Source: Symbiodinium microadriaticum
Taxonomy: Eukaryota > Sar > Dinophyceae > Suessiales > Symbiodiniaceae
NCBI GenBank assembly: GCA_001939145.1
Contig: LSRX01000541.1
Location: forward strand, 259,518 to 323,517
Reading direction: 5' to 3'
DNA: 64,000 nt
Part shown: positions 21,065 through 32,160 of the stretch, in pieces
Layout: every line of letters begins with the position of its first letter
Numbering within the stretch: position 1 is the first letter of the stretch
Translations under genes and position numbers: made by a program
The notes under the pieces: generated by a model
Databases searched by the model: none
Told to the model about the DNA's origin: nothing
What the model saw: the letters and a program-made list of their open reading frames with translations, nothing else

Positions 21065-21146
21065 GCTCTTTTGTGTCTTGCCGACGCCAATCGTTACCGA
21101 CTCCCGGCATCTCCGGGCAGCCCAGTTTGAAGGCTGGACCAAATGA
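21065..21146 (+). CDS. Short exon after element M
   Basis: Acceptor GAGAG|GCTC, then LFCVLPTPIVTDSRHLRAAQ and FEGWTK to a TGA at 21144-21146. Protein-like; unrecognised. The upstream partner was not fixed. Confidence 0.5.
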
Positions 21147-21565
21147 AGAGTCATCAGTTCCCTAAACCCTAAACCCTAAACCCTATAATCCTAAACCCTA
21201 AACCCCAAACCCCAAACCCCAAACCCAATAAGCTTCAAACTCTCAGTTTTTCGGTCAGGGTCTCCGACCTGATCAAGAAGCCCTGGCAAACATGACGGTT
21301 TAGGGTTTAGGGGTTGTAAATTGCTCTGTTTGGGCTATTCAACCATCCCATCTATCTCTGACTTGTGACCTATTCCCTGAACTTCTTTGCACCCCGCCGA
21401 TCTTTCGGTTACGGCACCCTAAACCCTCAAAACCCAACCCTAAGCCGCTTGAACCCTCTTTGTCGGAAGTTCTTGGGCTCAAGGGTCCAGATGCAAAAAG
21501 CTGTGCTGGGGTCATGCGCGAATGGCGTGTCGTCGTGTGATGCCGTTAGGCTTTACCTTAACTTT

Positions 21566-21650
21566 GAAGAACCTACCTCTTTAAGGACTTAGATATATAA
21601 GGAAATCACAATAAGGAACCCCAAAAAGGCAGGTTCTTTCGGATCCAGGT
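21566..21650. mobile_element. Element J, copy 2
   Basis: GAAGAACCTACCTCTTTAAGG...CAAAAAGGCAGGTTCTTTCGG then CCAGGTAG; clear inverted ends. Confidence 0.8.
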
Positions 21651-21751
21651 AGGGTTTAAGCCTTGCGGGGTGCTCCTGGAGTGTTTCGGGGCTTCGCGGC
21701 CGTGGATACCAGCATTATCTTGACATACGGTTGAAGATATAGTAGTATTAG

Positions 21752-21889
21752 GGTTGATGATATAAAGGGGTTCTAGGGGGTTTACATAGGGGTTTAGGGT
21801 TTAGGATTACCCATAATAAGGAATATACCATGCTTCCCAGAGTTTAGGGTTCTTGTAAGGTCATGCCAGGATTTAGATCCTCGACAGTA
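21752..21889 (+). mobile_element. Element C, copy 2, interrupted
   Basis: Family C ends (GGTTGATGATATAAAG...GATTTAGATCCTCGACAG) with a telomere-like insertion of about 40 bp near 21770-21807. Confidence 0.7.
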
Positions 21890-21989
21890 AGAATCCGGTC
21901 CAGCCCCAATCGCTTGAAGAGACCGTTCGGGCCATGTTACTCATGACGCGCTCCGCATCTCAAAAACGGTGCTTTCATCGCGAAATATG

Positions 21990-22145
21990 CGAGTTTCCGA
22001 AAATAGGGGGTTACCTTATTTCGGGGTCCTTATAATAAGGATCCTACCTGGGACTCTAATTACCTACAGTTTCTTTTTGTGGGTTCTACCTACTATTTAA
22101 GGCGGTTCTAAGATTAGCGCTTAAATTGAGTTCCAGGGTTGATAA
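21990..22145. mobile_element. Element O fragment joined to element G1
   Basis: 21990-22044 matches the left half of element O (GAGTTTCCGAAAATAGGGGG...TATAATAAGGATCCTACC); it runs directly into a family G copy (ACCTGGGACTCTAATTACCT...). A chimera or nested insertion. Confidence 0.55.
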
Positions 22146-22510
22146 GGTATATTGGATTAACGGTACGTCTAAATTGTAGGTGTATGAGATATACCTTTTG
22201 GGCTTAGGGTTGAATGCATACAGTAGCACGTTCCTGATTCAGGTTTCTCTACGAGGGTCCAGTGTTTAGCAGGTGGCGGCTGTTTTAGGGTTCTGTGGAG
22301 AATCATCAATTTTAGGGTTGGGGGTTTGGGGCTTCGTCAGAGTTTGGGCTTGGGGCTTATGGTTTAGACTGTTAGGGGTTTAGGGGCTTATGGTTTAGAC
22401 TGTTAGGGTTTGGGGTTTAGGCGTTAGGGTTTAGGGTTGTGCAACGCCTTGGGTCTAGAATTTCGGACTTTCGTGCCGGGACTATGCAGATACAACAGCG
22501 TCATTTGGAG

Positions 22511-23100
22511 GTGGGATAGGACATGGGCAAGACGATGAAAACAAGAAGTCGGCCACAGCCGGCTGCTGCAGGGACAAATGCCTGCGCAGTCCAAGCATAC
22601 AGAACATGGCTCATAGCTGCGAGATCTCGCAGTACGAGGGAAAAGGGAACACGCCGACAAGCATCGAGCTCTGGACTGAAAATGCAAGCCCCTAAACCCC
22701 AGCCGTCCACCCCACATCCGCGTACTCTAAACCCTAACCCTCAACCAGGCTAGGACGCCGATGTTTGGTACCTTAAACCTAAAGCTCCACTATGTGCAGC
22801 CTGCGCTTAGATCCCTCCTACCGTGGAGAGCTGAAGGCCTAAGGGCCGTAACTCAGGAAGCCGCATAACCAAAGTAGGGTACCGCTCAGCGCAAGCAACC
22901 CAAGCCGTAAAACCTATTCTCCTCGGCAAGCTTCGCGTGCACCAGTTTCTTGAACTGAAGCCAGGAGACGCAAACCACACGGTCTTCATGAAAAGAACCG
23001 AAGAGTTCGTGCCTGTGCAGCTTGACGAGTTCAGTGTCTGCTTGAACTCAAACCTGTGCTGCGATCGCTTTCAAACGAGTCACGTCGGCAACAGCTGGAG
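22511..23100 (+). CDS. Two-exon fragment of an unrecognised protein
   Basis: Exon 22511-22683 (acceptor TTTGGAG|GTG) encodes GIGHGQDDENKKSATAGCCR, then DKCLRSPSIQNMAHSCEISQ and SIELWTEN. A 160-bp GC-AG intron (AAT|GCAAGC ... CCTAAG|GGC) filled with CCCTAAA leads to exon 22844-about 23100, encoding GRNSGSRITKVGYRSAQATQ, KPILLGKLRVHQFLELKPGD, HTVFMKRTEEFVPVQLDEF and CLNSNLCCDRFQ. The exon may end at the GC site after GGAG (23100) or run on to about 23157. Neither exon has a start Met in context, so this is internal. Minus-strand ORFs here are shadows. Confidence 0.55.
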
Positions 23101-23400
23101 GCTGCGTTCATGCCGACTCACGGATAAAGACTGGTCGCACTGGCCCCACAGAAAAGCGCAAAACCCTAAACCCCTAAACCCGTAAACCCGTAAACCCTAA
23201 AACCCTAAAACCCCTAAACCCCTAAAACCCCTAAAACCCTAAACCCTAAACCTTAAGCAGCACAAAGAGCAGCAGGGAAGCCGGGGCCGGGTTTGGGGCC
23301 CTCAACCCGAACTCCAACCCCTGCACTGCCCTACATTCGGGTTTCGGGTTTACTTTAGAGACACTGAACCCAAAGTTGAGGGACCTCCATTCTGAACTAG

Positions 23401-23500
23401 GGTTGATGAGATAAATCTTCCATTGCCCATAGTAAGGAATATACCATAATTCCCATAATTTAGTGTCCTTAAGGTGATGCAGGATTTATATCATCAACAG
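23401..23500 (+). mobile_element. Element C, copy 3
   Basis: Full length: GGTTGATGAGATAAATCTTC...AGGATTTATATCATCAACAG. GT...AG ends with about 20-bp inverted termini. Confidence 0.88.
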
Positions 23501-23504
23501 TAGG

Positions 23505-24355
23505 GTGGTGGTTTTAAGTAGATCATAGTCATGATCCCGTTCTAGCAGGGAAGCCTTGCGAATACCGACCCTTACGGCGCTTGGATCCTGATTCCTACGT
23601 AGCCCTAACGCGGGACCCCCAGAACCCTCAACTAGGGAGCCACTAGAACCCTTCTAGAAGCTTTCTGCAACCTTTTAGACCCCCGAAAATGATTGCTGCT
23701 TTCCGCTTGCTTCAACACGACTGACTGCTATGATTGCGGCTGACTGACCTCTTGCCATGAGACTGGGTTAAGGGTTTAGGTTGAGGGCTTCATGTCTGTT
23801 ATCTTCTAACCATTACTGCCCCAGAAGGTGACAAGTACTGCATTAGCAGTGGGGCCAAAGGGCGTTCCTGCGGCAAACAGTGAGGAGCTCGCGGCAAATC
23901 CTGGGGTCTTCTCGCTCTTTTCGGGCGCTTGGGGGTGACCTCTACAGAAAAGAACGTTTGTAGGATGAAAGCTCAGAGACCTGTCTGTCTTCTGAGGTCA
24001 AACCCTAGACCCTAAACTCTAAACCCCTAAACCCTAAACCCTAGGGTAACCCCCCCCGGTGAAGACCGCAGACTGCCCAGCAGCTCTTGAAAGGCGACGA
24101 GAAGGAAGGCGGATCGGAAACGGAGGCATCTCCCTCCCACAGAAATCAGCTTAGTTGATAGGTCTCCCAAGGGGAACTAAAGCTTAACCGTAACCTTTGG
24201 GACCGTCCTAAACCCTAAACCCTAACCCCGCCGCCCCCCCCCAAAAAAAAAAGTGAGAGGCTACCTACTCTTTTTGTTTAACAGGATTTTTGTGATCACT
24301 GAACATTAGGTTCTTCCATTCTGTAATCCTTCCTTGAAAGTGAGCTACCTACTCT
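23505..24355. other. No gene seen
   Basis: Unique and telomere-like segments, plus a short inverted motif with CCAAAGGTTACGG/TTAACC words near 24150-24200. No open frame with splice support. Confidence 0.5.
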
Positions 24356-24482
24356 ACTTAGAGGCCCAGGGGAATTAGTAAGTAGGTTACAAGTAGAGTT
24401 ATAAGTACCCTAAATGGAGTTTTCCCGATTATAAACCTAGCTACTGATAACCGACTTACTAAGTCCCCTTGGCCTCTAAGTA
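24356..24482. mobile_element. Element A, copy 6
   Basis: Full-length family A in reverse orientation; TACTTAGAGGCCCAGGGGAA...GTCCCCTTGGCCTCTAAGTA. Confidence 0.88.
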
Positions 24483-24509
24483 AGTACCCCGTAAAAGGTT
24501 TCTTAAGGA

Positions 24510-24660
24510 TCCCCCCTGAAGGGTTTCCACAAGGGTACTATCAAGGTTTAGGGCTTAAGGGTTCTAAGTACCTATGGGTTCCTTTACGGGTTCGGTTTAG
24601 GGTTTAGGGTCTAGGGTCCCTTTAAGGGTTCTTGAGTACCTATGGGTTCCTTTACGGGTC
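24510..24660 (+). repeat. Dispersed repeat P, copy 1
   Basis: AAGGGTTTCCACAAGGGTAC...AAGTACCTATGGGTTCCTTT...GGGTCCCTTTAAGGG; the same ~150-bp arrangement is found at 45820-45985. Confidence 0.8.
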
Positions 24661-24827
24661 TCTAACTACTACTAAGTATGGGAAACCCTGAGCTCTCAAT
24701 CCGACAAGGAGCCCCAGCACTGCGAAATATATAGGGGGTTTAGGATTTAGGGGTTTGGGGGTTTAGGGGTTTAGGGTTTAGGGTTTAGGGCTTAGGACCA
24801 GGAGCCCTAATAGGACTGCGATATATA

Positions 24828-24929
24828 TAGGGGTTTCCGAAAATAAGGGGTACGTTATTCTGGGTTACGTATAATAAGGATCCTACTAAGTAGGGTCCCA
24901 TGTTATGGTCCCCTATTTGCGGAAACTCC
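24828..24929. mobile_element. Element O
   Basis: Inverted ends GGGTTTCCGAAAATAAGGGG / CCCCTATTTGCGGAAACTCC, with an inner AAGGATCCTACTAAGTAGGG palindrome. Half copy at 21990-22044. Confidence 0.75.
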
Positions 24930-25897
24930 CATATAGGGGAAGAGGTCAAGTATTTCGAAAGGGCTTTGGTGGTAGATGATGCTGCAATGGTTTAGGTTTT
25001 AGGGTTGAGGATTTCGGAGCCAGGGGTTCTATGTAAGTGTATACTGCTCCTAAATTTGTTAAATGACGCTAGCATTGGTCTTTTCTTCTGGCAGAGCTGC
25101 GACTGAAGACACCAACATCTGAAGCAACAAAACTCCTTGAACCCCTGAACCCTACCTTAAACTACCGCCACCTACTATCTTCTAGGCTCTTATTGAAGAA
25201 ACCCCAATGCAAATTTTTTTTGGGGGGGGGCCCTTCAAAAACCACAGGTTTCGGCAGCTTAAGCTAGACCCGCAGCTTAACCCCAAAGAGATTCGAGGCC
25301 CCGTCTTCAGAGCAGCTTTGGGTTTAGGGTTTAGGCCTAGGGCTTGCGGTTTAGGGTTTAGGGCTTACGGTTTAGGATTTACGGTTTAGGGCTTGGGGCT
25401 TGGGGTCTAGGGCCTAGGCTAAGGGCATTGTATCTATATTGCAAATAGTTACTATTCAACTGTTACTGAGTGGGGGCAATATCCCCCTAAACCCTAGAAC
25501 CTAAACCCCCAACCCTTAAAAAATGTCCCTCACCCTGCGGGTTTAGAGTTCTCGGCTTCAGAAAAAATTCTCATATACCCTCTACGCTTTCGGATTCAGG
25601 GGTTTAGGGGTTTAGGGTTTAGGGATGTTTAGGGCTGGATCCTTGAACCCTCTCAAGGCTTCTACGGAAAAGGAAACACAGACCTGCTGGGTTTAGGGTT
25701 TAGGCTTTAGGGGTTTAGGGTTTAGGGTTTAGGGTTCTAATCACCGTCCGCACCCCCCTCGTCGCAGAATAAAATGACAGTTGCAGGGGGGTTCGGTATC
25801 TGTGCATCGACTGTACATGCAACCCAATAAAGCATTTTCAATGCCGGGAAGCAGAGGCAAAAGCCTCCAGTCTCATATCATAAAGGCCCCCCTTCAC

Positions 25898-25967
25898 CCT
25901 CAGCGCATTTGTTGGTCAGGACTTCGCTGTCTGTAACTCCATGACCTCCGCGAATCGCCTCTGCAGC
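25898..25967 (-). CDS. Short exon
   Basis: Acceptor CCGGAG|GCT, frame AAEAIRGGHGVTDSEVLTNK then CAE, and a possible GT donor (GAGG|GTGAAG). Protein-like; unrecognised. Confidence 0.5.
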
Positions 25968-26035
25968 CTCCGGGTCAGGGTCTAGGGTTTAGGGTTTGGG
26001 GTTTAGGTTTTAGGGTCTAGGGTTTTGGATCCAGG

Positions 26036-26167
26036 ATGAATCTCCTCAACGACACTGCTCTGGCTCAGCATTTGTTGAGAATTTCAACACCTTTTGAAGG
26101 TCTGTCAACGAGACTGACTCTACTTTACGGCTTGCTTGAAGCATCAACGCAAAATACAGCTTGTTGA
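26036..26167 (+). CDS. Short helical ORF or last exon
   Basis: ATG directly after an AG|G acceptor (CCAG|GATG), 43 residues, MNLLNDTALAQHLLRISTPF then EGLSTRLTLLYGLLEAST and TGA at 26165-26167. Leucine-rich helical composition. Could be a first exon with its own Met or an internal/last exon. Confidence 0.55.
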   Translation: MNLLNDTALAQHLLRISTPFEGLSTRLTLLYGLLEASTQNTAC

Positions 26168-26352
26168 CTTGGGCTTGGGGTTCAGGGTCAACGCTAAACC
26201 CGACATTGAACTACCATAAATGGACCATAGACCTACTTTTTTTCGGGCCTCCGGTACAAAGTCTATGGATGAATTCTATATTCGGGCTTTTACTAAGAAC
26301 CTACAACAACAGAAGGCCCCGGTAGTTGAAGTGGAACCCTGACTTTGGCTAA

Positions 26353-26467
26353 AGGAAACTAGAGGTGGGGAGTTTAGGGCATATAGGGCTTCGATAAAGG
26401 CTAGAAGGCATATAGACCTTCTATAAGGCTCCGATAAGGGTAACTACCCACCTGAAAATGTCCTAGA
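26353..26467 (+). mobile_element. Element D, copy 2
   Basis: GGAAACTAGAGGTGGGGAGT...GGTAACTACCCACCTGAAAA-TGTCCTAG; full length. Confidence 0.88.
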
Positions 26468-26987
26468 CTTTGGGGGTTCGGCGGGGATCAGGGTCTATAC
26501 CAACAAGCCTTCACAGGCTTGTTCTGAGCTCAGTTCATCTGACGCAGATGGGCACGAGCTACGATAAGTCCTGTCCATTCCTTCGTTGGTCGAACTGCTT
26601 GTTACATTTTGTATTCAGCCCTAAACCCTAAACCCTAAGCCCTAAACCCTCAACCCTGATTCTTGATTCTGATATCTTGTCCCTACTAGAAGATTAGGGG
26701 ACCTTCGGAGGCAGATTGCAAAGAGGAAATAGATAGGGCTTTAGGGTTTTAGGGTTTTAGGGGCTTAAGGTTCAGGGTGTCGTGTTTGGGGGGGTTCGGG
26801 ATTCTTGGGTTACGGGTTCATGATGACTCATGCTACTACCATGGTTACCATTACGCTAGTCATCAGGATGATGATGAGTAGGGATACTAATGAACTAGCT
26901 AGTTGCCATGATGATTGCTGAGATTCCCCTTCTTACAATATGATTTTCACCATGTTTGTCATCAGGACTTTTTCTATTCGTCTTATG

Positions 26988-27085
26988 GGTAGTTCTCTAA
27001 AGTAGGGTCCCTTTTTGGGTCCCCAATATAGTACGGCACATTTATATAACGGACCCTGAAAGGGACCCTAATTTAGAGAACTACC
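26988..27085. mobile_element. Element B, copy 1
   Basis: Perfect-looking family B: GGTAGTTCTCTAAAGTAGGG and CCCTAATTTAGAGAACTACC inverted ends with inner GGGTCCC palindromes. Flanked by TTATG on the left and TTTATG on the right, a likely target-site duplication. Confidence 0.9.
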
Positions 27086-27088
27086 TTT

Positions 27089-27304
27089 ATGACGGTGGCT
27101 GACGTCATTAGGAGAATCGCATCGCCCCGGGTTGAGGGTTTTGGGCGTGTTGGGTTTAGGGTTCCAGGGGTGAGGGTTTATGCGTGTAGGCGTGTAAAGC
27201 TTAGGGGTTTAGGAAGGAGTTTGAGGTTTAGGGGTTGGTGTTCACCGCAGCCACAACAGCAACAACGAGATGGCAGTGAAGAAAAACGAGCGGCCGTAGA
27301 CTAG
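27089..27304 (+). CDS. Possible two-exon tail
   Basis: MTVADVIRRIASPR starts immediately after element B1, and a later open block from about 27251 encodes PQQQQRDGSEEKRAAVD to TAG (27302-27304). A telomere-like segment lies between. The whole stretch is one open frame, so the middle is read-through of a probable intron. Low-complexity polar tail; function unknown. Confidence 0.4.
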   Translation: MTVADVIRRIASPRVEGFGRVGFRVPGVRVYACRRVKLRGLGRSLRFRGWCSPQPQQQQRDGSEEKRAAVD

Positions 27305-27594
27305 TGATTGCACTAACAACAAACCAAAGAGGGTAAACAAGACCGATACAGGGGCTTCAATAATTTGAGTAAACTTTGGTGTATGTTAGAGTATGCTTGT
27401 AGTACGGAACCCTAAGGAATAGTATTCGTAATTAGTCCGGCCTCCAAATGAATGATCCTGTGAAGCTTCATATGGGTTGAATGCTTTCACATACGAATTG
27501 GCTTAAGGAACCCGTTTGTTCTTGTCTGCGCCAGTCCGCCTCTTGCAGAAAAACACCGGTTGGCATTAAAGGGCCAGGTGTTCACAACAGGAGC

Positions 27595-27615
27595 GCGCGC
27601 ACACACACACACACA
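27595..27615. repeat. (CA)n microsatellite
   Basis: Short GCGC then CA run. Confidence 0.9.
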
Positions 27616-27924
27616 ACGGCAAGAATCGCTGAGGGCTGAATACCGTGGCCGAAAAAAGCTTCACCATGTACCGGGTAGGAACTGATCTCTCTCAAGAGCG
27701 CATCCCTGAACCCTAAACTCCTAAGCCCAAAACCCAACACCCGAAAGGATCTAAAGATCGCCGCTCCCTAAATGCGGCAGCCCGGTTGGGCGTAGAAAGC
27801 CGCCCGACATACAGACGGCTTAGCCCTCTTCTTCCTCCCACATCTTCCTCAAGCCTCACACCCCTTAACCTAAATCCTTAAGCCCCAGCAGCCAAATAGC
27901 TACTTGAATAGACCCAGAATGCAT

Positions 27925-28001
27925 GTTAATGTATATATATATATATGTGCATACATACACATGAAGTTTCTATTTCTATAAATATATATATATATATATA
28001 C

Positions 28002-28034
<33 letters not shown>

Positions 28035-28200
28035 CGTGTGTGTGTGTGTGTAGGTGTGTGTGTGTGTACATATACGTTTACATATGCATCTGCAAAAACA
28101 CATACAGGTACATACAAATATATATATATATATAGATATGCATACATATAGATATCTGCGCATACATGTGCACATACATATACATCTGAGTATACATATC
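27925..28200. repeat. AT/GT/ACAT microsatellite cluster
   Basis: Interleaved (TA)n, (GT)n and CATACA repeats. The Tyr/Ile/Cys-rich ORFs on both strands are repeat translation. Confidence 0.95.
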
Positions 28201-28341
28201 AATACCCATATACTTATATGTCACTACACATCCTTTCTGAGAGAGACAGAGCATACCCCAAAAAAACAACTCGTGAAGGCCTAAACTGAACTCTGACCTC
28301 TACACCCCTGTAGGAACCTACTTGCAGATCCCTTAATTTGA

Positions 28342-28459
28342 CGGAAACTACAGGTGGGGAGTTTAGGGTATATAGGTAGGGCTTCTAGGAGGCTTATAAG
28401 GTATATAGACCTTCTATAAGGCGACTATAACGGTAACTAGCCACCTGCACATGTGCTAG
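28342..28459 (+). mobile_element. Element D, copy 3
   Basis: GGAAACTACAGGTGGGGAGT...TAACTAGCCACCTGC...CTAG. Confidence 0.85.
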
Positions 28460-28714
28460 GCCTATAGGAACCCGTCAAGCAACTCTTTCAACACAAACAC
28501 ACACACACACACACACACCGGGAGCCCCCTAAACCCTGAAACGTTTAAAACTCTAATCTCCTAAACCCGAAGCCCAACAGAACCCCAATATAGTGTAGGG
28601 ACCTTAAGAACCACCAACATCATTTTGGGTGCGTCCTTATGCTATTTATAGTATGATTTACCCGAACACCATACTCTAATTAATAAAGCCCCGACTTTTT
28701 GTTTAAAGAGCCCT

Positions 28715-28795
28715 TTAGCCCCGGACCTCTACGAGGATCTTCCTGGACGCGCCCAGCTCGACAGGGGCCACGATGCACTCGCGAGGCCTTGTTTC
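28715..28795 (-). CDS. Short exon
   Basis: Possible acceptor CAAG|GCC, then PRECIVAPVELGASRKILVE and VRG to TAA (28717-28715). Good amphipathic protein composition; upstream residues SPAPADETR may belong to it if the exon starts earlier. Unrecognised. Confidence 0.5.
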   Translation of the reverse strand, partial: ETRPRECIVAPVELGASRKILVEVRG

Positions 28796-28839
28796 GTCAG
28801 CTGGTGCCGGAGATGGTTTTTTTGCGAGGGTGGGTTTAC

Positions 28840-28936
28840 CCTACCTGGGGATCCAAAAACCTACTGCTTTAGGGGTTAGACATTACAATTAAAGGGTTTT
28901 TAACCTACTATTTTGTATGGTTTGGGGATACGGGTA
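28840..28936 (+). mobile_element. Element E, copy 2
   Basis: CTACCTGGGGATCCAAAAAC...CTACTATTTTGTATGGTTTG; full length. Confidence 0.85.
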
Positions 28937-29200
28937 AACCCTAAACCGTTGGGGGTGTTTGGGTGTTTGGGTCTTTTGGTCTGAATACTGCTTGCAACGG
29001 TATGCTGCTTGTAATGCAGCGCCATGAACAGGAACGGCGAGACCCGTGTAGTTCTCGTACAGATGCTGAACTTTCGGCCATTGGCCTCTTTTGCCCTCTG
29101 AGGTCAGCGCAGCTACCAACATTTTCTCGCCTTCCGAAAGGTTCACATGTGTGCATAAATGATCATGTGCACACCAATAATCGTGAATATGTATGTGTGC

Positions 29201-30860
29201 ATATATATATATGCTACCCCCCCCCTCAGTTATCTACCTTTTTCGTGGCTTGCCAGGGCACGCGGGGGAGCATGTTCCCAAAACTCGGGGTCATGTTCAC
29301 TTTTTGATGCGAACCCATGTTGATCGGATCTGGCAATGTGCTGTGAGGATCGTCTTCATCTTGGCCGTGCGTAATATAGTCCACGTAATGAAACGAAGCT
29401 ACCCCTAAGGCTTCTACCAGGCTAGCTGCAGGATCGCTTTTCTCCTAACCAATAAGGTTTAGAGTTGAGGGCAGCATGTAAGCTAAGTTGTCAGGTTAAA
29501 ATCAGGTTTCCGGTTAATGCGTTGGGGCTAGGATGACCATTCATGATATTCCTGCAGTTCAGTCTCAGGGTTGACATTTCGGCAGATTTTTGGGTGAAAG
29601 GGGGTATCGAGGGTAACATCAGAGCCGCCAGTGCGACCAATGTCAGGGCCAAGGCATGTCCTCGGTGTGAAAGTTGGTGCTGTTCAGGATGAAGAACCAC
29701 TTCAACTTCACTTTGGTTCTTAAGGTTCCTGTTGGAACTTGATCTCGAGTCTGCATCTAAATATCAGACGTGCCGTTGGAGCTAACCCGCGGGCCGATGT
29801 TGAGCTTGGAATAAGCGTAGGCTGTAGTGAATAATGCGGTGCATATGGGCTTGAGTGGTGAATACTGCTATGACGGTTAAGATGAGTATTAGAAAACGCT
29901 AGTGTTAGGTCGGCTGGCAATACTTCAGGGTTGAAAAAGCTTTGTTGAGGCCAATGTGAAGGTTGTCACTTCGGTCACTTTTATCATTGTAATACTAAGC
30001 TGAATCGTAGTTTACAATAGAAGAGACGTTGGGGTTGCTGTTGGAATTCGTTGCTCAGTCAGATATGAGGAGCTTCAACAAAGTTTCAACATCCATACCG
30101 CCGTTGCGACGATTATTGCTTCTACTAAGTAGGAATGATTTTGCGGGCCGGCAGCACTGTTTAGCTTCAGCCATTTCCATCAGAATTCAATGAGCAACAC
30201 ACGGAAACCAACACTACATGCTACAGCATCGTGGTTTCGATTTGCATGCAGCTCTCAAACGATAGGCTATCACGCTGGCACTCATGGTAGCGTGAACATG
30301 AAAAGCCCTGTCATTCTTAGGTCCATTGTTACCTGGAATAATATTGGGTCCAATGGACTTCAGTGAGCAAGCCACGGGAAACAACGCTATTATTGTTCAT
30401 CGTGGATTTGATTTGCATGCTATGCTGGAAGGGGCCATGCTTAACACGGGCAGGGCAAGTGAATTGGAGCTCAGTCCCAAGTATTGAACTTCAATCCCGA
30501 GGATTGAACTTCAATACTCCCGGATCCAAGATTCAAGATTCAAGATGCCAGGACAAAGTTTCCCCAGGATCTTGAATCTTGAATCTTGGATCCGGGGGTA
30601 TTGAAGTTCAATCCTCGGGATTGAAGTTCAATCCTCGGATTCCTTTCCCAGCTACAATAGACACATACAGACATGTGCAGAGTTGTGTTTGGGTGAGTTT
30701 GAAACGGCAACAATACAAAGCAACAATGACGACACTAGCAAGGAACGACAACAGCACTACTGCCACTAAACTCTGAAGGAAGGAGGGCCCTCCCTAGTGG
30801 GCTCTAAAGAACACACGAACACGGTAGATAACTGAGGGGGGGGGTACCATATATATATAT
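29201..30860. other. Telomere-repeat-poor segment bounded by 38-bp inverted pair
   Basis: 29201-29238 (AT run, then GCTACCCCCCCCCTCAGTTA-TCTACC) is the reverse complement of 30823-30860 with one mismatch. The segment has almost no TTTAGGG and carries a 61-bp-arm hairpin at 30486-30629. Short frames inside (for example plus 29572-29692, VDISADFWVKGGIEGNIRAA) look faintly coding, but I cannot assemble a gene. It could be a mobile unit or an old locus. Confidence 0.5.
30486..30629. repeat. Near-perfect hairpin, 61-bp arms
   Basis: Arms 30486-30546 and 30569-30629 are reverse complements with one mismatch, separated by a 22-bp loop. Each arm contains two GAACTTCAAT words and three ATTCAAGAT-type repeats. 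Not coding: the plus-strand ORFs overlapping it read through the palindrome. Confidence 0.95.
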
Positions 30861-30909
30861 ATACATATATGCTCCCACCCCCCTCCGGTACCTACCTTTT
30901 CTCTATTTT

Positions 30910-31182
30910 GTGTGCTTGTGGTTTAAAAACAATAATCGTCATCCTGGTTGCATAGAATGCTGCACGATGATTGTGCCAATGAGGCGTTGCCGCCTACGTT
31001 CGTGTGTGGCTTCTGCATCATGGTTGTGCCAGTATTTGTCACCTAAGTGGAAAAAAGGTACTACATTTACTGCAAACAGAGCAAAAGCAGACGTAGATGA
31101 GACACTGGTGCACGTCGCCTACATTTGGGCTATCTTATGTCATACCCCGTTATGCCGTTTTTTTGTTGGGGTTCCTCACTAA
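30910..31182 (+). CDS. Hypothetical ORF, Cys-rich
   Basis: 90-codon open frame with RCRLRSCVASASWLCQYLSP, KKGTTFTANRAKADVDETL and a hydrophobic, Cys-containing end. Free of telomere-like repeat. No family recognised and no splice evidence. Confidence 0.35.
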   Translation: MCLWFKNNNRHPGCIECCTMIVPMRRCRLRSCVASASWLCQYLSPKWKKGTTFTANRAKADVDETLVHVAYIWAILCHTPLCRFFVGVPH

Positions 31183-31515
31183 AACTGAAAAACAAAAGAA
31201 ACATTTCCTTCAGTGCTATAGTGTTTATAGTTGGAACGAAGGACTTACGTGTAGCGGTTTGAATAATTAGCAAAAACTTTTCCTTACAGTCCCCATATTA
31301 TTATTTTGTACTATGCCTAATACTAGAATTTCAAACTATCTTTTGGAAGAACCTTATAATAAAGATCCTAGGTCTCCGAATCAAGCTCCTTTGCTACGTT
31401 CTATATCTGCCGCCTTTGGTCATGGGCTTTTGTACTGACATGCCCCGTGGCCCAAGTCAGAATTCCGCGGTAGGTTCTTCGACCACAATGATAGCTGGAT
31501 AGACCCAGATCCTGT

Positions 31516-31710
31516 TCACATTAGCAATGTCTTTTTTTCTATCCGGAACCTCTGCACTCCGATTACATCTTTTTCTTCTGGGCACACGTGAGCTAAAGAC
31601 AAAAGGTGACCCTTAGAGGATTTAAGCTTCATATACCATGTAGGGATGTATCGTGTAAGGGTATAGGGACCCTCTGTCTCTGTGTCTGTGTGTGTGTGTA
31701 TAACACACAC
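31516..31710 (-). CDS. Hypothetical exon
   Basis: Minus frame YMKLKSSKGHLLSLAHVCPE then EKDVIGVQRFRIEKKTLLM to a stop. The last ~45 codons are protein-like; the first part is microsatellite translation. Confidence 0.45.
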   Translation of the reverse strand: MCVIHTHTDTETEGPYTLTRYIPTWYMKLKSSKGHLLSLAHVCPEEKDVIGVQRFRIEKKTLLM

Positions 31711-32093
31711 AGACGCACGCTTCTTTACTCATACACATGCATGTGTTAACATGTGCGCAGAATATACACCATGATGCCTTGATTCATTCGCGAGTAAATG
31801 CGAGTAACTCAAAAGTGACGACGTGGCAGGCTGCAACGTTCGGCATTTGTTTTAATGTTTGAAGGCAGGAGGGTTTAGAGGGTTTCAGGCTCAAGGCGTC
31901 TACGGTTCAAGCCTGTCAGGCATTCAAACCCTAAACCCTAAACCCAACCTTTCGTTGAGAACCTTGGTGCCTGATTTGCAAGAATGACGACAGCACCTGC
32001 AGCTGACGAATGGAACTTGGTGCATATCTTACGCGAAAGCTTGACGTGGACGATGCCTGGCAGAGGCTCCCGTGACTTGTGCAACGGATTAAA

Positions 32094-32160
32094 GGAAACT
32101 ACAGGTGGGGAGTTTAGGGTATATGGGGTTTCCATGAGGCTTCTATAAGGCATATATATG
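32094..32160 (+). mobile_element. Element D, truncated copy 4
   Basis: Left half of family D (GGAAACTACAGGTGGGGAGT...CTTCTATAAGGCATATA); cut at the border of the DUF285 coding block. Confidence 0.75.
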
